Positions 1 to 9,803 of a stretch of 64,000 bases of DNA are shown one piece after another. A program made the position numbers and the translations under genes. The stretch is taken from positions 6,370,001 to 6,434,000 of the forward strand of contig NZ_CP022521.1 of NCBI RefSeq assembly GCF_002234535.1. The letters run 5' to 3'. The DNA comes from Actinoalloteichus hoggarensis. GTDB lineage: Bacteria; Actinomycetota; Actinomycetes; Mycobacteriales; Pseudonocardiaceae. A model generated the notes under the pieces. It did no database searches and was not told where the DNA came from. It saw only the letters and a list, made by a program, of their open reading frames with translations. Position 1 is the first letter of the stretch. Each line of letters opens with the position of its first letter.

Positions 1-1844
1 AAGTCGTCGATGGCGATGCGGACGCCCATGTCGTAGAGCTTGCGCAGCGCGCTGGTCTGGTCCTCGGCGGTGCCCATCACGGCGCTCTCGGTGAGTTCGA
101 GCTGCAACTGTCCCGCCCGCAGTCCGGTGTCCCGCAGGATGGACTCGACGTCACTGACCAGGGACGGGTCCCGTGACTGACGAGCGGCGAGGTTGACGCT
201 GACGAAGGGGGCGTCGTCGCCGAACTCGTCGCTCCACTGCCGAGCCTGCCGACAGGTGTGCTCGAGCACCCATCGACCGAGCTGGACGATGAGCCCGGTC
301 TCCTCGGCCAGGCCGATGAACTTGTCCGGGGCGAGCAGGCCGTGTTCGGGGTGCTGCCAGCGGACCAGTGCCTCCACGGCGATGACCCGTCCGTCGGCCA
401 AGGCGACGAGCGGCTGGTAGTCGACGTAGAACTCGTCGCGTTCCAGAGCCGCGGGCATGGTGGCGGAGAGCCGGAACCTGGCGACCTCACGAGCGTTGCG
501 CTCGGGGTCGAACAGCGCCCACCGGCTCTTGCCCTCGGACTTCGCCCAGTACAGCGTCACGTCGGCGTCCCGGATCAGGTCGCCCGAGCCGCCCGCGACG
601 ACCGGACGTTCGACGATGCCGATGCTCGCCGACACCGAGAGCTGGTGACCGCCGATTCGGATGGGATCGGCCAGCACGTCGAGCACCTGGTTCCCCAGCT
701 CGATGAGCTGGTCCGTCCCGGAGCTGCGTTCGGCCAGCAGCACGAACTCGTCGCCGCCGAGCCGGGCCACCAGGCAATCGGTGAGGGCGACGCTCGCCGC
801 GAGCCGTTTCGCGACCGCGACCAGCAGCTCGTCGCCGACGTGATGGCCGAGGCTGTCATTGATGACCTTGAAACCGTCGAGGTCGATGAAGCACAGGCCT
901 ACTCGACGGTCCCGTTCCGGCCGGTTGAACACCCGCGCCAGCCGATCCAGGAACAGCGCACGGTTGGCCAGCCCGGTGAGCGGGTCGTGCAGCGCCTGGT
1001 AGCGCAGCCGGTCCTGAAGCTGATGGCGGTCGGTGACGTCCTCCATCATCGCGAGCTGGTACTGGGGTTCGCCGTCGGGACCCCGGACCAGGGAGACGGT
1101 GAGGTTGGTCCACACCGAGTCGCCGTCGCTGCGGAAGAACTGCTTCTCCGCCCGGAAGTACTCGCGGTCTCCCCTGGTCAGCTGTCGGTAGGCCTCGTGG
1201 GTCGCCTCGGGATCGCCCGCGTGCAGGAACTCGTGCAGGGAGAAGCCGCGGAACTCCTCCAGCGAGTAGCCGAGCATCTGTTGCAGGGCGAGGTTGGCGT
1301 CGAGCATCCGACCGTCCACGTCGGCGAGGCCGATGCCGATGGCGGCTTCGGTGAACAGTGCCCGGAAGCGTGCCTCGCTCGCCCGCAGCGCCGCCTCGGC
1401 CTGTTCGCGGGCGTCGAGCACCGCCTCGCGGATCGCCTCCTGTTCGTGGAGGGTGCGCTGCCGCAGCGCGTAGCCGTAACCGCCTGCGAGCGCGCCCTGC
1501 ACCGCGGAGATCCGGCCGGCGGCGACGTCGGGCATCTCCTGGGTGATCTCATCACCCAGGAGTGTGATGGTGCGCTCCAACGTGGCCGAGCTGGTGAAGT
1601 GGCTGTCGACCAGGTCGACGCCGACCTCCCATGCCGCGCGCGGGTTGAAGGGCTCCGCGTCGAGCGCGGCGAAGATCCGTGTCGCGAGTCCGACGAGGTA
1701 GTCGACGACCTCGTCCTGGGACATCGACACATAGCTGGTGCCGTTGATCGCCGCAGCCCATTCCCGCGCGAGTCGTCGGGCCACGACCGCGTGGTCCGCG
1801 TCGTGATCACCGGTGCCCGCGGAATCGCCGGGTCGCTCCGTCAT
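1..1844 (-). CDS. PAS-GGDEF-EAL cyclic-di-GMP enzyme, C-terminus cut by window edge
   Basis: Bifunctional diguanylate cyclase/phosphodiesterase candidate that would make or break cyclic di-GMP. About 614 residues are visible from ATG at 1844; the gene runs off the left edge within the EAL domain. Order: an N-terminal helical region of about 130 residues, a PAS domain (RFRALFTEAAIGIG onward), a GGDEF domain with intact RLGGDEF (codons at 744-758), then EAL with intact EALVRW (about 360-374) and, at the very edge, the DD of the DDFGTG-like motif. The RxxD inhibitory site that normally precedes GGDEF reads ALTD, so product inhibition may be lost. No membrane segment is visible, so it is probably cytosolic. 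Family assignment is secure; the net direction of catalysis cannot be judged. Confidence 0.9.
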   Translation of the reverse strand, partial: MTERPGDSAGTGDHDADHAVVARRLAREWAAAINGTSYVSMSQDEVVDYLVGLATRIFAALDAEPFNPRAAWEVGVDLVDSHFTSSATLERTITLLGDEITQEMPDVAAGRISAVQGALAGGYGYALRQRTLHEQEAIREAVLDAREQAEAALRASEARFRALFTEAAIGIGLADVDGRMLDANLALQQMLGYSLEEFRGFSLHEFLHAGDPEATHEAYRQLTRGDREYFRAEKQFFRSDGDSVWTNLTVSLVRGPDGEPQYQLAMMEDVTDRHQLQDRLRYQALHDPLTGLANRALFLDRLARVFNRPERDRRVGLCFIDLDGFKVINDSLGHHVGDELLVAVAKRLAASVALTDCLVARLGGDEFVLLAERSSGTDQLIELGNQVLDVLADPIRIGGHQLSVSASIGIVERPVVAGGSGDLIRDADVTLYWAKSEGKSRWALFDPERNAREVARFRLSATMPAALERDEFYVDYQPLVALADGRVIAVEALVRWQHPEHGLLAPDKFIGLAEETGLIVQLGRWVLEHTCRQARQWSDEFGDDAPFVSVNLAARQSRDPSLVSDVESILRDTGLRAGQLQLELTESAVMGTAEDQTSALRKLYDMGVRIAIDD

Positions 1845-2191
1845 GCGCACAATGGGGCCTGCTCACCAGTCTCGAACCGCTGAGGCGACGACACGGGCCG
1901 CCGCGTCGGGTCGGCGGGCGGCGTCACGGAGTGCCGTGCCGCGCCGGGGACCGTTCCGTGGCGCCCGGCCGCGGCCGGATCGTCAACCACGAGTTCGAGG
2001 GTAACGCCCGACCGCATCGCTCGCCCCGCATGGCGTCGTTCGGCTCGCCCGTTCGGCGACGGCGAGTGATCCGGACGGCGGTGGGGACGGGGAGACGCTG
2101 TCACGACGGCCTCCCCTCATCACCCGTCTGGAGTATCACCGGTCGTCAGCAGCATACGACGCACGGTGGCGCGGCCTGCGGGGATCGGTGC
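1845..2191. other. intergenic, no gene seen
   Basis: This 347-bp stretch lies upstream of the GGDEF-EAL gene and downstream of the methyltransferase stop. It should hold the GGDEF-EAL promoter, but I recognise no clear box, hairpin or coding pattern. Confidence 0.5.
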
Positions 2192-3022
2192 TCACGCCTT
2201 CCGTCCGACGCCCACCGCGCCGGGCGCCCAGTCCGGGTCGGGCCCGTCGTAGAGGTCGCCGCCACTGAACAGGCCGGCGTTGACCAGCCCCGGCGGGTCG
2301 ATGATCGCGAATCCGCCGAACAGTCGCGCGATCTGCTCCTCGGTGCGCAGAGTCAACGGCGTCGCGCTCCGGCTGTAGACCTTCTTCACGGTGGTGGCGC
2401 GCTCGTCCTCCGGTTCACCTTCCTGCACCGGCTCGGCGAGCGCGTGCGAGATCACCAGGTGGCTGCCCGGTGCGACGGCGTCGTGATACCGCGCGAGGGT
2501 CGCCGCCGGGTCGTCCGTGTCCGGGATGAAGTGCAGCACGGCGACGGTGAGCAGCCCGACGGGCTGGTCGAGGTCGAGCAGGTCGACGACGGCCGGGTCG
2601 GTCAGCACCGCGTCGACGTCGCGGAGATCGGCTTTGACCACGGCCGCCTGTGCGTCCTGCGCGAGGATGGAGCGGCTGTGCGCATAGGCGACCGGGTCGT
2701 TGTCGACGTAGACCACCCTGGCGGTCGGGTCGATGCGCTGCGCGGTCTCGTGGACGTTGCCGACGGTGGGGATGCCGGAGCCGAGATCGATGAACTGGCG
2801 GACCCCGGAGTCCAGCAGCAGCCGGACCGACCATCGCAGGAAGGAGCGGTTGAGCTGAGCGAACCGCCGCGTGCCCGGGAACGTCGCGATCACCTGGTCG
2901 GCCATCTGCCGGTCGACGGCGAAGTTGTGCGCGCCGCCGAGGAAGTAGTCGTACATCCGAGCGGCGCTCGGGCGCTCCACGTCGACCTCGCTGGGCACCC
3001 AAGAAGGACGTTCTCCTGCCAC
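2192..3022 (-). CDS. DUF574-type S-adenosyl-methionine methyltransferase
   Basis: Member of the actinobacterial SAM-dependent methyltransferase family formerly called DUF574 (Methyltransf_19), abundant in actinomycetes; substrates are mostly unknown. GTG at 3022 is chosen because AGGAG lies 7 nt upstream; this gives 276 residues, the usual family length. Visible marks: the N-terminal signature PSAARMYDYFLGGAHNF, a Rossmann glycine motif in FIDLGSGIPTVGNVHE, the acidic strand VVYVDNDPVA, and GLLTVAVLHFIPD. No neighbouring biosynthetic cluster hints at a substrate. An in-frame ATG at 3148 would add 42 residues but has no matching ribosome site. Confidence 0.88.
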   Translation of the reverse strand: MAGERPSWVPSEVDVERPSAARMYDYFLGGAHNFAVDRQMADQVIATFPGTRRFAQLNRSFLRWSVRLLLDSGVRQFIDLGSGIPTVGNVHETAQRIDPTARVVYVDNDPVAYAHSRSILAQDAQAAVVKADLRDVDAVLTDPAVVDLLDLDQPVGLLTVAVLHFIPDTDDPAATLARYHDAVAPGSHLVISHALAEPVQEGEPEDERATTVKKVYSRSATPLTLRTEEQIARLFGGFAIIDPPGLVNAGLFSGGDLYDGPDPDWAPGAVGVGRKA

Positions 3023-3570
3023 GGAAGCACTCCTGTTCGCCGAGACCACTCGATCAGGCGATAAGCATAAGCGTTGTCGATCGCCCGCCGTCACCGCAGG
3101 ACCGCGTTCCGTGTCCTTTTGCCCGGTCACTGCGCCTGCGGGCGACACCCGGTCGAAGCGTCATCCCGGAACTCCGTGTCTTGACCTTCGCCGCGGCGGC
3201 ACGCTCGTCGATCGACGACGGTCGACCGGCGAGATCACGCTGGTCAACGGCGCCGATCGACGGGCGGGTCCGTCGACGCCCTGAGGCTCACTCCGACGCC
3301 GGGCGGCGCGGCGGCGAGCCCGGCCGGGCGTTTGTCCATCCACTGTGGATACCGCTGCTCCCCGTCTCCGCAGTGGACGGAGTCGATCTCGGAGGCGCTT
3401 CTCCGGGTTCATCCGGCGTGTCCCCTCGGTGCGACGTCTCCGGGCGAACCGGCGATATCCGACTTACGGTGAGCGACAGATCACGAGCCAGTCTTCATGT
3501 TCCGCGGCCGGCCCATCGACCCTCGAAGTCAGTCGGTTGTTCCGACAGGAATTCAACGTAGGGGTGCCAG
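3023..3570. other. 548-bp divergent intergenic region
   Basis: Lies between the divergent methyltransferase and GH25 genes and must hold both promoters. I see no coding pattern. The only clear structure is the DnaA-box-like inverted pair at 3332-3352, listed separately. Confidence 0.5.
3332..3352. promoter_or_regulatory. inverted pair of DnaA-box-like 9-mers
   Basis: TTGTCCATC at 3332-3340 faces TGTGGATAC at 3344-3352, which is GTATCCACA on the other strand. Each differs from the actinobacterial DnaA box TT(G/A)TCCACA at one or two positions. The inner bases form a short palindrome, ATCCAC-T-GTGGAT. This may be a DnaA contact or simply an operator for the flanking genes. Confidence 0.3.
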
Positions 3571-4632
3571 TTGACCAAGACGAATCGCCTGCGCGCCAGA
3601 GTCGGCGTCATCGCCGCCACCACCACGCTGCTCCTTCTCGGTGCGGTCGCTCCTGCCATCGCGAGCCGCACGTCCGTCGAGGCCGAGCAGACGACCGGGC
3701 AGACTCTGCTCCCCGAAGACCACACCGGGGACGCTCCGCTCCCCGAAGACCACACCGGGGACGCTCCGCTCCCCGAAGACCACACCGGGGACGCTCCGCT
3801 CCCCGAAGACCACACCGGGGAGACTCCGCTCCCCGAAGAGTCCACGGACCAGGCCGCGGAGGGCCCCGCCGAGCAGGCGCCGCACTCCGAAGGCTCGGCG
3901 GAGGAGACCCCGCTGCCCGAGGGCTCCAACGAGCACTACGCGGGCTCGCAGATCATGAAGCACGAGGGCCGCAGCGGCAGCCCCGATCCGAGCGCGGCAC
4001 AGAGCGGACAGACCCACGGCATGGACGTCAGCGGTTGGCAGGGCAACGTCGACTGGGACAAGGCCTGGGCGAACGGCGCGAAGTTCGCCTACGTGAAGGC
4101 GACGGAGGGCACCGGCTTCAAGAACCCGGACTTCACCCAGCAGTACAACGGCTCCTACCGGGTGGGGATGATCCGCGGCGCCTACCACTTCGCGCTGCCC
4201 GATCGTTCGACGGGCGCGGCACAGGCGAAGTACTTCGTGGCCAACGGCGGCGGCTGGTCGAAGGACGGCCGGACGCTGCCCCCGGCGCTCGACATCGAGT
4301 ACAACCCCTACGGCGCGACCTGCTACGGGCTGAGCCAGTCGCAGATGGTGTCCTGGATCCGGGACTTCAGCAACGAGGTGCACCGGCTGACCACCCGCTA
4401 CCCCACGATCTACACCAGCACGAGCTGGTGGCAGACCTGCACGGGGAACAACGGCGGATTCGGCGCGACGAACCCGCTGTGGATCGCCCGCTACTCCAAC
4501 TCCGTGGGCACGCTGCCCAACGGGTGGGGCTTCCACACCATCTGGCAGTACTCCGACAGCGGCATCTTCCCCGGCGACCAGAACTGGTTCAACGGTGCCC
4601 AGGATCGGCTTCAGGCGCTCGCGAACGGCTGA
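3571..4632 (+). CDS. secreted GH25 muramidase (lysozyme) with tandem-repeat linker
   Basis: Secreted peptidoglycan N-acetylmuramidase of glycoside hydrolase family 25. TTG at 3571 is taken as the start because AGGGGTG lies just upstream and the reading frame opens with a clean signal peptide (KTNRLRAR, a hydrophobic core, then AIAS near residue 32). Residues about 45-90 are an acidic linker made of LPEDHTGDAP repeats. The catalytic domain begins with GMDVSGWQGNVDWDKAW (first catalytic Asp) and contains ALDIEYNPYG, the DxE catalytic pair. IYTSTSWWQTC and WIARY follow the family pattern. 353 residues. Likely role: cell-wall turnover, or attack on competitors' walls. The family is secure; the role is inferred. 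Confidence 0.93.
   Translation: MTKTNRLRARVGVIAATTTLLLLGAVAPAIASRTSVEAEQTTGQTLLPEDHTGDAPLPEDHTGDAPLPEDHTGDAPLPEDHTGETPLPEESTDQAAEGPAEQAPHSEGSAEETPLPEGSNEHYAGSQIMKHEGRSGSPDPSAAQSGQTHGMDVSGWQGNVDWDKAWANGAKFAYVKATEGTGFKNPDFTQQYNGSYRVGMIRGAYHFALPDRSTGAAQAKYFVANGGGWSKDGRTLPPALDIEYNPYGATCYGLSQSQMVSWIRDFSNEVHRLTTRYPTIYTSTSWWQTCTGNNGGFGATNPLWIARYSNSVGTLPNGWGFHTIWQYSDSGIFPGDQNWFNGAQDRLQALANG
3708..3840 (+). repeat. 30-bp in-frame tandem repeat inside the GH25 linker
   Basis: Four consecutive near-identical 30-bp units start at 3708, 3738, 3768 and 3798, with a partial fifth at 3828. They encode LPEDHTGDAP. The first three units are identical at the DNA level; the fourth changes GAC GCT to GAG ACT. 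Such identity points to recent expansion by slippage or recombination. Confidence 0.95.
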
Positions 4633-4654
4633 CGGCGGGCGAGCACGCCGACTC

Positions 4655-4684
4655 GGGGTGCGCACCGGTGACGGTGTGCACCCC
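4655..4684. terminator. hairpin between convergent GH25 and purL genes
   Basis: GGGGTGCGCACCG (4655-4667) pairs with CGGTGTGCACCCC (4672-4684) around a GTGA loop, with one G-U-type mismatch in 13 bp. It lies between two facing stop codons and has no U-tract, as is usual in high-GC actinomycetes. Probably a bidirectional terminator. Confidence 0.75.
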
Positions 4685-4731
4685 GATCACGTCGAGCGCT
4701 CCGGTGCGGGCCTGTCGGAGGCCGCACCGGC

Positions 4732-7086
4732 TCAGCCGAAGAGCGCAGGCAGGGTGCCCTCCCAGGCTTCTCGCAGGCGGGCGAGCGGGAAGTCGCCGAC
4801 GCCCTGGATCTCGACGGCGTCGGCCGCCGGGTCCACCACGCCGATCTTCGTCCACGGCAGCCCGCGCATGGTGCACATGTCGGTGAACCGCAGCTCCTCG
4901 GTGCGGGTGACCGACACCAGTGCCCGACCCGCCGACTCGGAGAACAGCCAGACGAACGGGTCGGCGTCCTCCGGGAGCACGATCCGGCAGCCGGTCTGCC
5001 CGGTGAGGGCGGCCTCGATCACGGCCTGAGCCAGTCCGCCTTCGGAGAGGTCGTGCGCGGCCGAGACCATGCCGTCCCGGGACCCTGCGAGCAGGACCTC
5101 CGCGAGCAGCCGCTCCGCCGCGAGATCCACCTTCGGCGGCCTGCCGCCCAGGTGGCCGTGCACGACGCGCGCCCATTCGGAACCGTCGAACTCGTCGGCG
5201 GTCGTGCCGAGCAGCAGCAGCGACTCGCCGGCCTCGTTGCCGATTCCGCTGGGGATCCGCCGGTGCACGTCGTCGATGACGCCGAGGACTCCCACCACCG
5301 GCGTCGGCAGGATCGCCGTGGCACCGGTCTGGTTGTAGAAGCTGACGTTGCCGCCGGTCACGGGGATGCCGAGTTCGCGGCAGCCGTCCGCCAACCCGCG
5401 CACCGCCTGCTCGAACTGCCACATCACACCGGGGTCCTCCGGCGAGCCGAAGTTCAGGCAGTTGGTCACGGCGGCGGGAACCGCGCCGCTCACCGCGACG
5501 TTGCGATATGCCTCGGCCAAGGCGAGCTGCGCGCCGGTGTACGGGTCGAGCCTGCAGTAGCGCCCGTTGCAGTCGGTGGCCACGGCGACGCCGAGTCCGG
5601 TCTCCTCGTCGACGCGGACCATCCCCGCGTCGGCGGGCTGCGACAGCACCGTGTTGCCCCGCACGTACCGGTCGTACTGATCGGTCACCCAGGCCCTGCT
5701 GGCCAGGTTCGGCGAGGCGATCATCCGCAGCAGGGTGTCGCTCAGCTCCTCGGGGCCGCTGGGCCGGGCGAGGCCGCTGGTGTCGTCCGCGACGAGCTCG
5801 TCCTGATCGGCGGGCCGGGCCACGGGACGCCGGTACACCGGACCCTCATGGGCCACGGTGCGCGGCGGGACGTCGACGACGACCTCGCCGTTCCAGGTGA
5901 TGACGAGCCTGCCGCCTCGGGCGGCCTCCTCCTCGGAGACCTCGGTGACCTCGCCGATCACCGTCGCGGTGACGTCCCACTTCTCGCACACGGCGAGGAA
6001 GGCGTCCACGTCCTCCGGCCGCACCACGGCGCACATCCGCTCCTGCGACTCGCTGGAGAGGATCTCCGCCGGGGTCATGCCCGCCGCGCGCAGCGGGACG
6101 CGGTCCAGCTCGACGCGCATGCCGCCGTCGCCCGCCGAGGCCAGCTCCGAGGTGGCGCAGGACAGGCCCGCGCCGCCGAGGTCCTGGATGCCGACCACGA
6201 GCCTGCTGCCGAACAGCTCCAGGCAGCATTCGATCAGGACCTTCTCGGCGAAGGGATCGCCGACCTGCACGGCGGGCAGCTTCTTGCGTCCGCCGCCCGC
6301 GTCGCCGCCCGCGAAGCTGTCCGAGGCCAGCACGGAGACGCCGCCGATGCCGTCCAGACCGGTCCGAGCCCCGAAGAGGATGATCTTGTTGCCGACGCCG
6401 GACGCATGGGCCGTGTGCAGGTCCTCCACGCGCATCGAACCGATGCAAAGCGCGTTGACCAGCGGGTTCCCCGCGTAGCTCTCGTCGAAGACGACCTCGC
6501 CGCCGATGTTGGGCAGCCCGAGACAGTTGCCGTAACCGCCGACGCCCGCCACGACGCCGGGCAGCACCCGCCGGGTGTCGGGCGCGTCGGCGGGGCCGAA
6601 GCGCAGCGGGTCGGCGATCGCGATCGGCCGCGCGCCCATGGCCATGATGTCTCGGACGATGCCGCCCACACCGGTCGCCGCGCCCTGATAGGGCTCCACG
6701 TACGACGGGTGGTTGTGCGACTCGACCTTGAAGGTGACGGCCCAGCCGCCGCCGATGTCGATCACACCCGCGTTCTCGCCGATGCCCGCGAGCATCGTCG
6801 ACCGCATCTCGTCGGTGGTCGTCTCACCGAAGTAGCCGAGGTGCACCTTGGAGGACTTGTAGGAGCAGTGCTCGCTCCACATCACCGAGTACATGGCCAG
6901 CTCGGCGTCCGTGGGCCGCCTGCCCAGGATCTCGCGAATGCGCTGGTACTCGTCGTCCTTCACCCCGAGCTCCCGATGCGGCTGAGCCGTGTCGGGGGTG
7001 GCTCGGGCGTGTTCCACCGTGTCGACGTGGTCGGCGACGTCGGGCTGGGCGGAGTTCGTGTCTACGGACTGGTCGTTGCCGGTCAC
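4732..7086 (-). CDS. purL: phosphoribosylformylglycinamidine synthase subunit PurL
   Basis: Large synthetase subunit of FGAM synthase: it converts FGAR plus ammonia and ATP to FGAM in de novo purine synthesis and works as a complex with PurQ and PurS. 784 residues, the size of the small-type bacterial PurL. Visible marks: [14 protein letters not shown] near residue 70, [22 protein letters not shown] (ATP/Mg site), [23 protein letters not shown] repeats, and [11 protein letters not shown] in the second half. GTG at 7086 overlaps the purQ stop by 4 nt (GTGA), so translation is probably coupled. Last gene of purS-purQ-purL. Confidence 0.97.
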   Translation of the reverse strand: MTGNDQSVDTNSAQPDVADHVDTVEHARATPDTAQPHRELGVKDDEYQRIREILGRRPTDAELAMYSVMWSEHCSYKSSKVHLGYFGETTTDEMRSTMLAGIGENAGVIDIGGGWAVTFKVESHNHPSYVEPYQGAATGVGGIVRDIMAMGARPIAIADPLRFGPADAPDTRRVLPGVVAGVGGYGNCLGLPNIGGEVVFDESYAGNPLVNALCIGSMRVEDLHTAHASGVGNKIILFGARTGLDGIGGVSVLASDSFAGGDAGGGRKKLPAVQVGDPFAEKVLIECCLELFGSRLVVGIQDLGGAGLSCATSELASAGDGGMRVELDRVPLRAAGMTPAEILSSESQERMCAVVRPEDVDAFLAVCEKWDVTATVIGEVTEVSEEEAARGGRLVITWNGEVVVDVPPRTVAHEGPVYRRPVARPADQDELVADDTSGLARPSGPEELSDTLLRMIASPNLASRAWVTDQYDRYVRGNTVLSQPADAGMVRVDEETGLGVAVATDCNGRYCRLDPYTGAQLALAEAYRNVAVSGAVPAAVTNCLNFGSPEDPGVMWQFEQAVRGLADGCRELGIPVTGGNVSFYNQTGATAILPTPVVGVLGVIDDVHRRIPSGIGNEAGESLLLLGTTADEFDGSEWARVVHGHLGGRPPKVDLAAERLLAEVLLAGSRDGMVSAAHDLSEGGLAQAVIEAALTGQTGCRIVLPEDADPFVWLFSESAGRALVSVTRTEELRFTDMCTMRGLPWTKIGVVDPAADAVEIQGVGDFPLARLREAWEGTLPALFG

Positions 7087-7754
7087 ACGCTCACCATCGC
7101 GTCGAGGAGGGACAGGAAGACGCCGAGGCCGTCGTCACTCGGGCCGGTCAGGGCGTCGACGGCGTGTTCCGGATGCGGCATCATGCCGACGATCCGACCG
7201 CTGGGATCGCTGATGCCCGCGATCTCGCGCAGCGCGCCGTTGGGCGGGTCGCCGAGGTAGCGCAGGACGACCTGACCCTCGCCCTCGAGCGAGTCGAGGG
7301 TGGCCGCGTCCGCGACGTACCGACCCTCCATGGACTTCAACGGGACGATGATCTCCGCGCCCGCCTCGTACCGACCGGTCCAGGCCGTGTCGGTGCGCTC
7401 GACGCGCAGCCACTGGTCGCGGCAGACGAAGTGCAGTCCGGCGTTGCGCACCAGCGCGCCGGGCAGCAGCCCGGCCTCGCACAGGATCTGGAAGCCGTTG
7501 CAGATGCCGAGCACCGGCATCCCCCGGCCCGCCGCGGCGACGACCTCCGTCATCACCGGGGCGAAGCTGGCGATCGCGCCGCAGCGCAGGTAGTCGCCGT
7601 AGGAGAAGCCGCCGGGCACCACCACCGCGTCGACGCCGCGCAGGTCCGCGTCCCGATGCCACAGCGACACGGCCTCCGCGCCCGCGAGGCGGACGGCGCG
7701 GGCGGCATCGACGTCGTCGAGGGTGCCGGGGAAGGTGATCACCCCGACCTTCAT
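7083..7754 (-). CDS. purQ: phosphoribosylformylglycinamidine synthase glutaminase PurQ
   Basis: Class I glutamine amidotransferase subunit that releases ammonia from glutamine for PurL. ATG at 7754 gives 223 residues, normal for PurQ. Catalytic features: the nucleophile Cys in [14 protein letters not shown], the His/Glu pair in [14 protein letters not shown], and the oxyanion region [16 protein letters not shown]. The start overlaps the purS stop by 4 nt (ATGA) and the stop overlaps the purL start by 4 nt, so the three genes form a tightly coupled operon. Confidence 0.97.
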   Translation of the reverse strand: MKVGVITFPGTLDDVDAARAVRLAGAEAVSLWHRDADLRGVDAVVVPGGFSYGDYLRCGAIASFAPVMTEVVAAAGRGMPVLGICNGFQILCEAGLLPGALVRNAGLHFVCRDQWLRVERTDTAWTGRYEAGAEIIVPLKSMEGRYVADAATLDSLEGEGQVVLRYLGDPPNGALREIAGISDPSGRIVGMMPHPEHAVDALTGPSDDGLGVFLSLLDAMVSV

Positions 7755-7990
7755 GACTGTTCCCTCCGGATCGCCCAGTCCTCGATGACCGGATTGGCCA
7801 GGAGCGTCTCGGCGATGCGCCCGAGCGTGGCGTCGTCGACGGAGTCGTCGACCTCCAGCTCGAAGTGCTTGCCTTGACGGATGCTCGTCACTCCCTGGAA
7901 GCCCAACCGGGGCAATGCGCCTGCCACCGCCTGGCCTTGGGGGTCGAGGATCTCCTGCTTGGGCATGACGTCGACGACGACTCGGGCCAC
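7751..7990 (-). CDS. purS: phosphoribosylformylglycinamidine synthase subunit PurS
   Basis: Small structural subunit that bridges PurQ and PurL and helps ammonia transfer. 79 residues, typical for PurS, with the family pattern [19 protein letters not shown] at the start and [19 protein letters not shown] in the middle. First gene of the purS-purQ-purL operon; its promoter should be in the 290 bp before 7990, where I see no recognisable riboswitch. The neighbour purC, which accompanies these genes in mycobacteria, is not in this window. Confidence 0.95.
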   Translation of the reverse strand: MARVVVDVMPKQEILDPQGQAVAGALPRLGFQGVTSIRQGKHFELEVDDSVDDATLGRIAETLLANPVIEDWAIRREQS

Positions 7991-8282
7991 TGCTGCTGCT
8001 CCAGCTGTTCAGGTCGGCGGAATGTGGCACCGAGGCTACCTGAGCTGTGCTTTCGACCGACGTCGGGCGTGGTGCGTCGGCGGGAGGCCCGGTCGCCGCG
8101 CGCCCTCGACGAACGGTGATGCTCCTCGCGACGGACGTCGACGTCAGGACCGTCCCGAATAGGTGCCGATTCCGGTCGTCAGCGTCCCCTGAGGCCGGGT
8201 CGTCAGGGCGGTCCGGTGCGGCCTCCGGGGTGGTGTGCGCCGGTCGCAGTGTCGGCGGAACCACGCCGTCCGCGTTCGTCGG

Positions 8283-9803
8283 TCAGCGTTCGCCCTGCCG
8301 TTCGCCGCCGAGGACGGGCGGCGCCGCGTGACCGGTGTCGCCCCACATCTCGTCGACCGGCTCCAAGTACTCCAGGGCGTCCTGATCCCGTCCTTCGCCG
8401 CGGCCGGGGCGACGGGTCGTCGTCCGGCTCGGCCCGGCGTCCGGCCCCCAGGCGGGCCGGTCCAACACCGAAGGTTGGAAGGGCGATGCCGAGGAACCCG
8501 CCGGCTCGGGGTCGCGGTACCCGATCTCCTGGTGCTGTTTGACGGCGTCCGGACCGAACTGCTGGGCGAGGGTGAGCGGCGGGGGCGGGGGCTCCGGTGA
8601 CACGGGCCGCGGTGCGGTCGTCGGGGTCGGGGTCGGCGTCGGGGTCGGGGTCGGCGTCGGGGTCGGCGTCGGAGTCGCGGCCGACGGCGGGTCGGGCGTC
8701 GCGCCCGCGGGCGGCGGAGCCGGTGCGGCGGCATCGACCCGGCCCCACCCCGACGGCGCTGCATCGCGTGGCGCCGAGCCGCGTGGGCCGGGGCTGATCG
8801 ATGCCGGGCCGCTCGACGCCGGGTCTGCCGCAGCGGGGCCTGCCGAAGCGGGAGCGACCTGGCCGGGACCGGGCGCGGGAGGACCGGGCGCGAGGAGACC
8901 GGATGAGGGGGAATCGGGCGGCATCGGACTCGCGGGCATCGATCCGGCCGGGCTCGCTCCACGGGAGTCCGGGGTCGGGCCGGGTGGCACCGCAGGTGAC
9001 GGGCGATGCCGCGCCGCCGCATCGGACGCGGCAGGCGGATTCGACCCGACCCGGCGTGGACCGACGGGCGGCGGTCCGGCAGGCGCCACCCGCGCGGCGA
9101 AGGCCTGCGGCGGCCCGGCGACCTGCGGAGGCCCACCCGGATGGCCGGACGTCCACGCGAGCCCGCCCCGCCGCTCCTGCTCGTCCCCTCCGGTGACCTG
9201 CGGGTTCGGCCGAGTGGGCGGGCCCGCGTGCGACACGGTCGCCGGACGAGCCCCGCCGGATCGTCCTGCCCCGGCGGCCGCGCCGGCATGGTCCGGTGCG
9301 AAGGCGGGCAGCTCGGCGACGGTCGCGTCGACGGCACGCTCGTAGGCTCGCGCCAGGTCCCTGGCACGTTCCTCGGCCTCGCGGGCCCGTGTCTCTCGAT
9401 CCTCCCGGTCCGTCGCCGTGCCGAGGAGCACCGCCACCGGCTGGTCCCGCCACGCCTCGTCGTCGGTGACGCGGATCGGGGCGGGCATCTCGGCCGTGAC
9501 GTGCTCGAAGGCCGCAGCCCAGCGATCGACGCCCACCCCGATGCCCACCGACGCCTGCTGAGCGTCCAGGGCGAACCGTGCCAACGGCGACACGCCGTCG
9601 CGCATCGCCGCCGCCGCCGACCCGTGCCACACCGCTCCGCTGTCCCGGAGGGCGCCCTCGACGAGATCGGCGACACGACCGAAGCTGCCGCCGACGTGCT
9701 CTCGCCAGCGGACGGCCGCCTCGGTGGCCGAGTCCGTCGAACCGGCGGCGAACCAGTCGACGAGCTGCTGATGGGCGATGCCGTCCCAGTTGGTGCCGGT
9801 CAT
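8283..9803 (-). CDS. PPE-like ESX-substrate protein with proline-rich C-terminus
   Basis: 506 residues from ATG 9803, with GGGAGG 8 nt upstream. The first 180 residues are alpha-helical and begin TGTNWDGIAHQQLVDWFAAG, with VWHGSAAAAMRDGVSPLARFALDAQQASVGIG in the PPE/WXG100-type helical-hairpin position. Residues about 180-430 are Pro/Ala/Gly-rich and disordered, including nine TP dipeptides, and the C-terminus ends in a charged tail. PPE-type proteins pair with a PE partner, are held by an EspG chaperone and leave through type VII secretion. An EspG and a PE-like gene lie directly upstream. The family is inferred from helix pattern and context; the exact cargo function is unknown. Confidence 0.75.
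   Translation of the reverse strand: MTGTNWDGIAHQQLVDWFAAGSTDSATEAAVRWREHVGGSFGRVADLVEGALRDSGAVWHGSAAAAMRDGVSPLARFALDAQQASVGIGVGVDRWAAAFEHVTAEMPAPIRVTDDEAWRDQPVAVLLGTATDREDRETRAREAEERARDLARAYERAVDATVAELPAFAPDHAGAAAGAGRSGGARPATVSHAGPPTRPNPQVTGGDEQERRGGLAWTSGHPGGPPQVAGPPQAFAARVAPAGPPPVGPRRVGSNPPAASDAAARHRPSPAVPPGPTPDSRGASPAGSMPASPMPPDSPSSGLLAPGPPAPGPGQVAPASAGPAAADPASSGPASISPGPRGSAPRDAAPSGWGRVDAAAPAPPPAGATPDPPSAATPTPTPTPTPTPTPTPTPTTAPRPVSPEPPPPPLTLAQQFGPDAVKQHQEIGYRDPEPAGSSASPFQPSVLDRPAWGPDAGPSRTTTRRPGRGEGRDQDALEYLEPVDEMWGDTGHAAPPVLGGERQGER
8621..8674 (-). repeat. hexanucleotide repeat encoding (Thr-Pro)9
   Basis: Nine near-perfect 6-bp units (GGGGTC/GGCGTC on the plus strand) lie inside the PPE-like gene and encode a Thr-Pro run. 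It is in frame and therefore length-variable without breaking the protein. Confidence 0.85.

Noticed and set aside
258-1883. 541-residue plus-strand frame opposite the GGDEF-EAL gene
   Set aside because: It is the antisense shadow of a clear GGDEF-EAL gene; long open antisense frames are expected at this GC content and it has no domain pattern.
1861-1885. tRNA T-arm-like GGTTCGAGAC on the minus strand, and a similar string at 19001-19015
   Set aside because: The surrounding bases do not form T, anticodon or acceptor stems.
3708-3840. CRISPR array
   Set aside because: Units are contiguous, without spacers, and in frame inside a gene.
7991-8282. Purine riboswitch before purS
   Set aside because: No three-stem purine aptamer pattern could be found in the leader.
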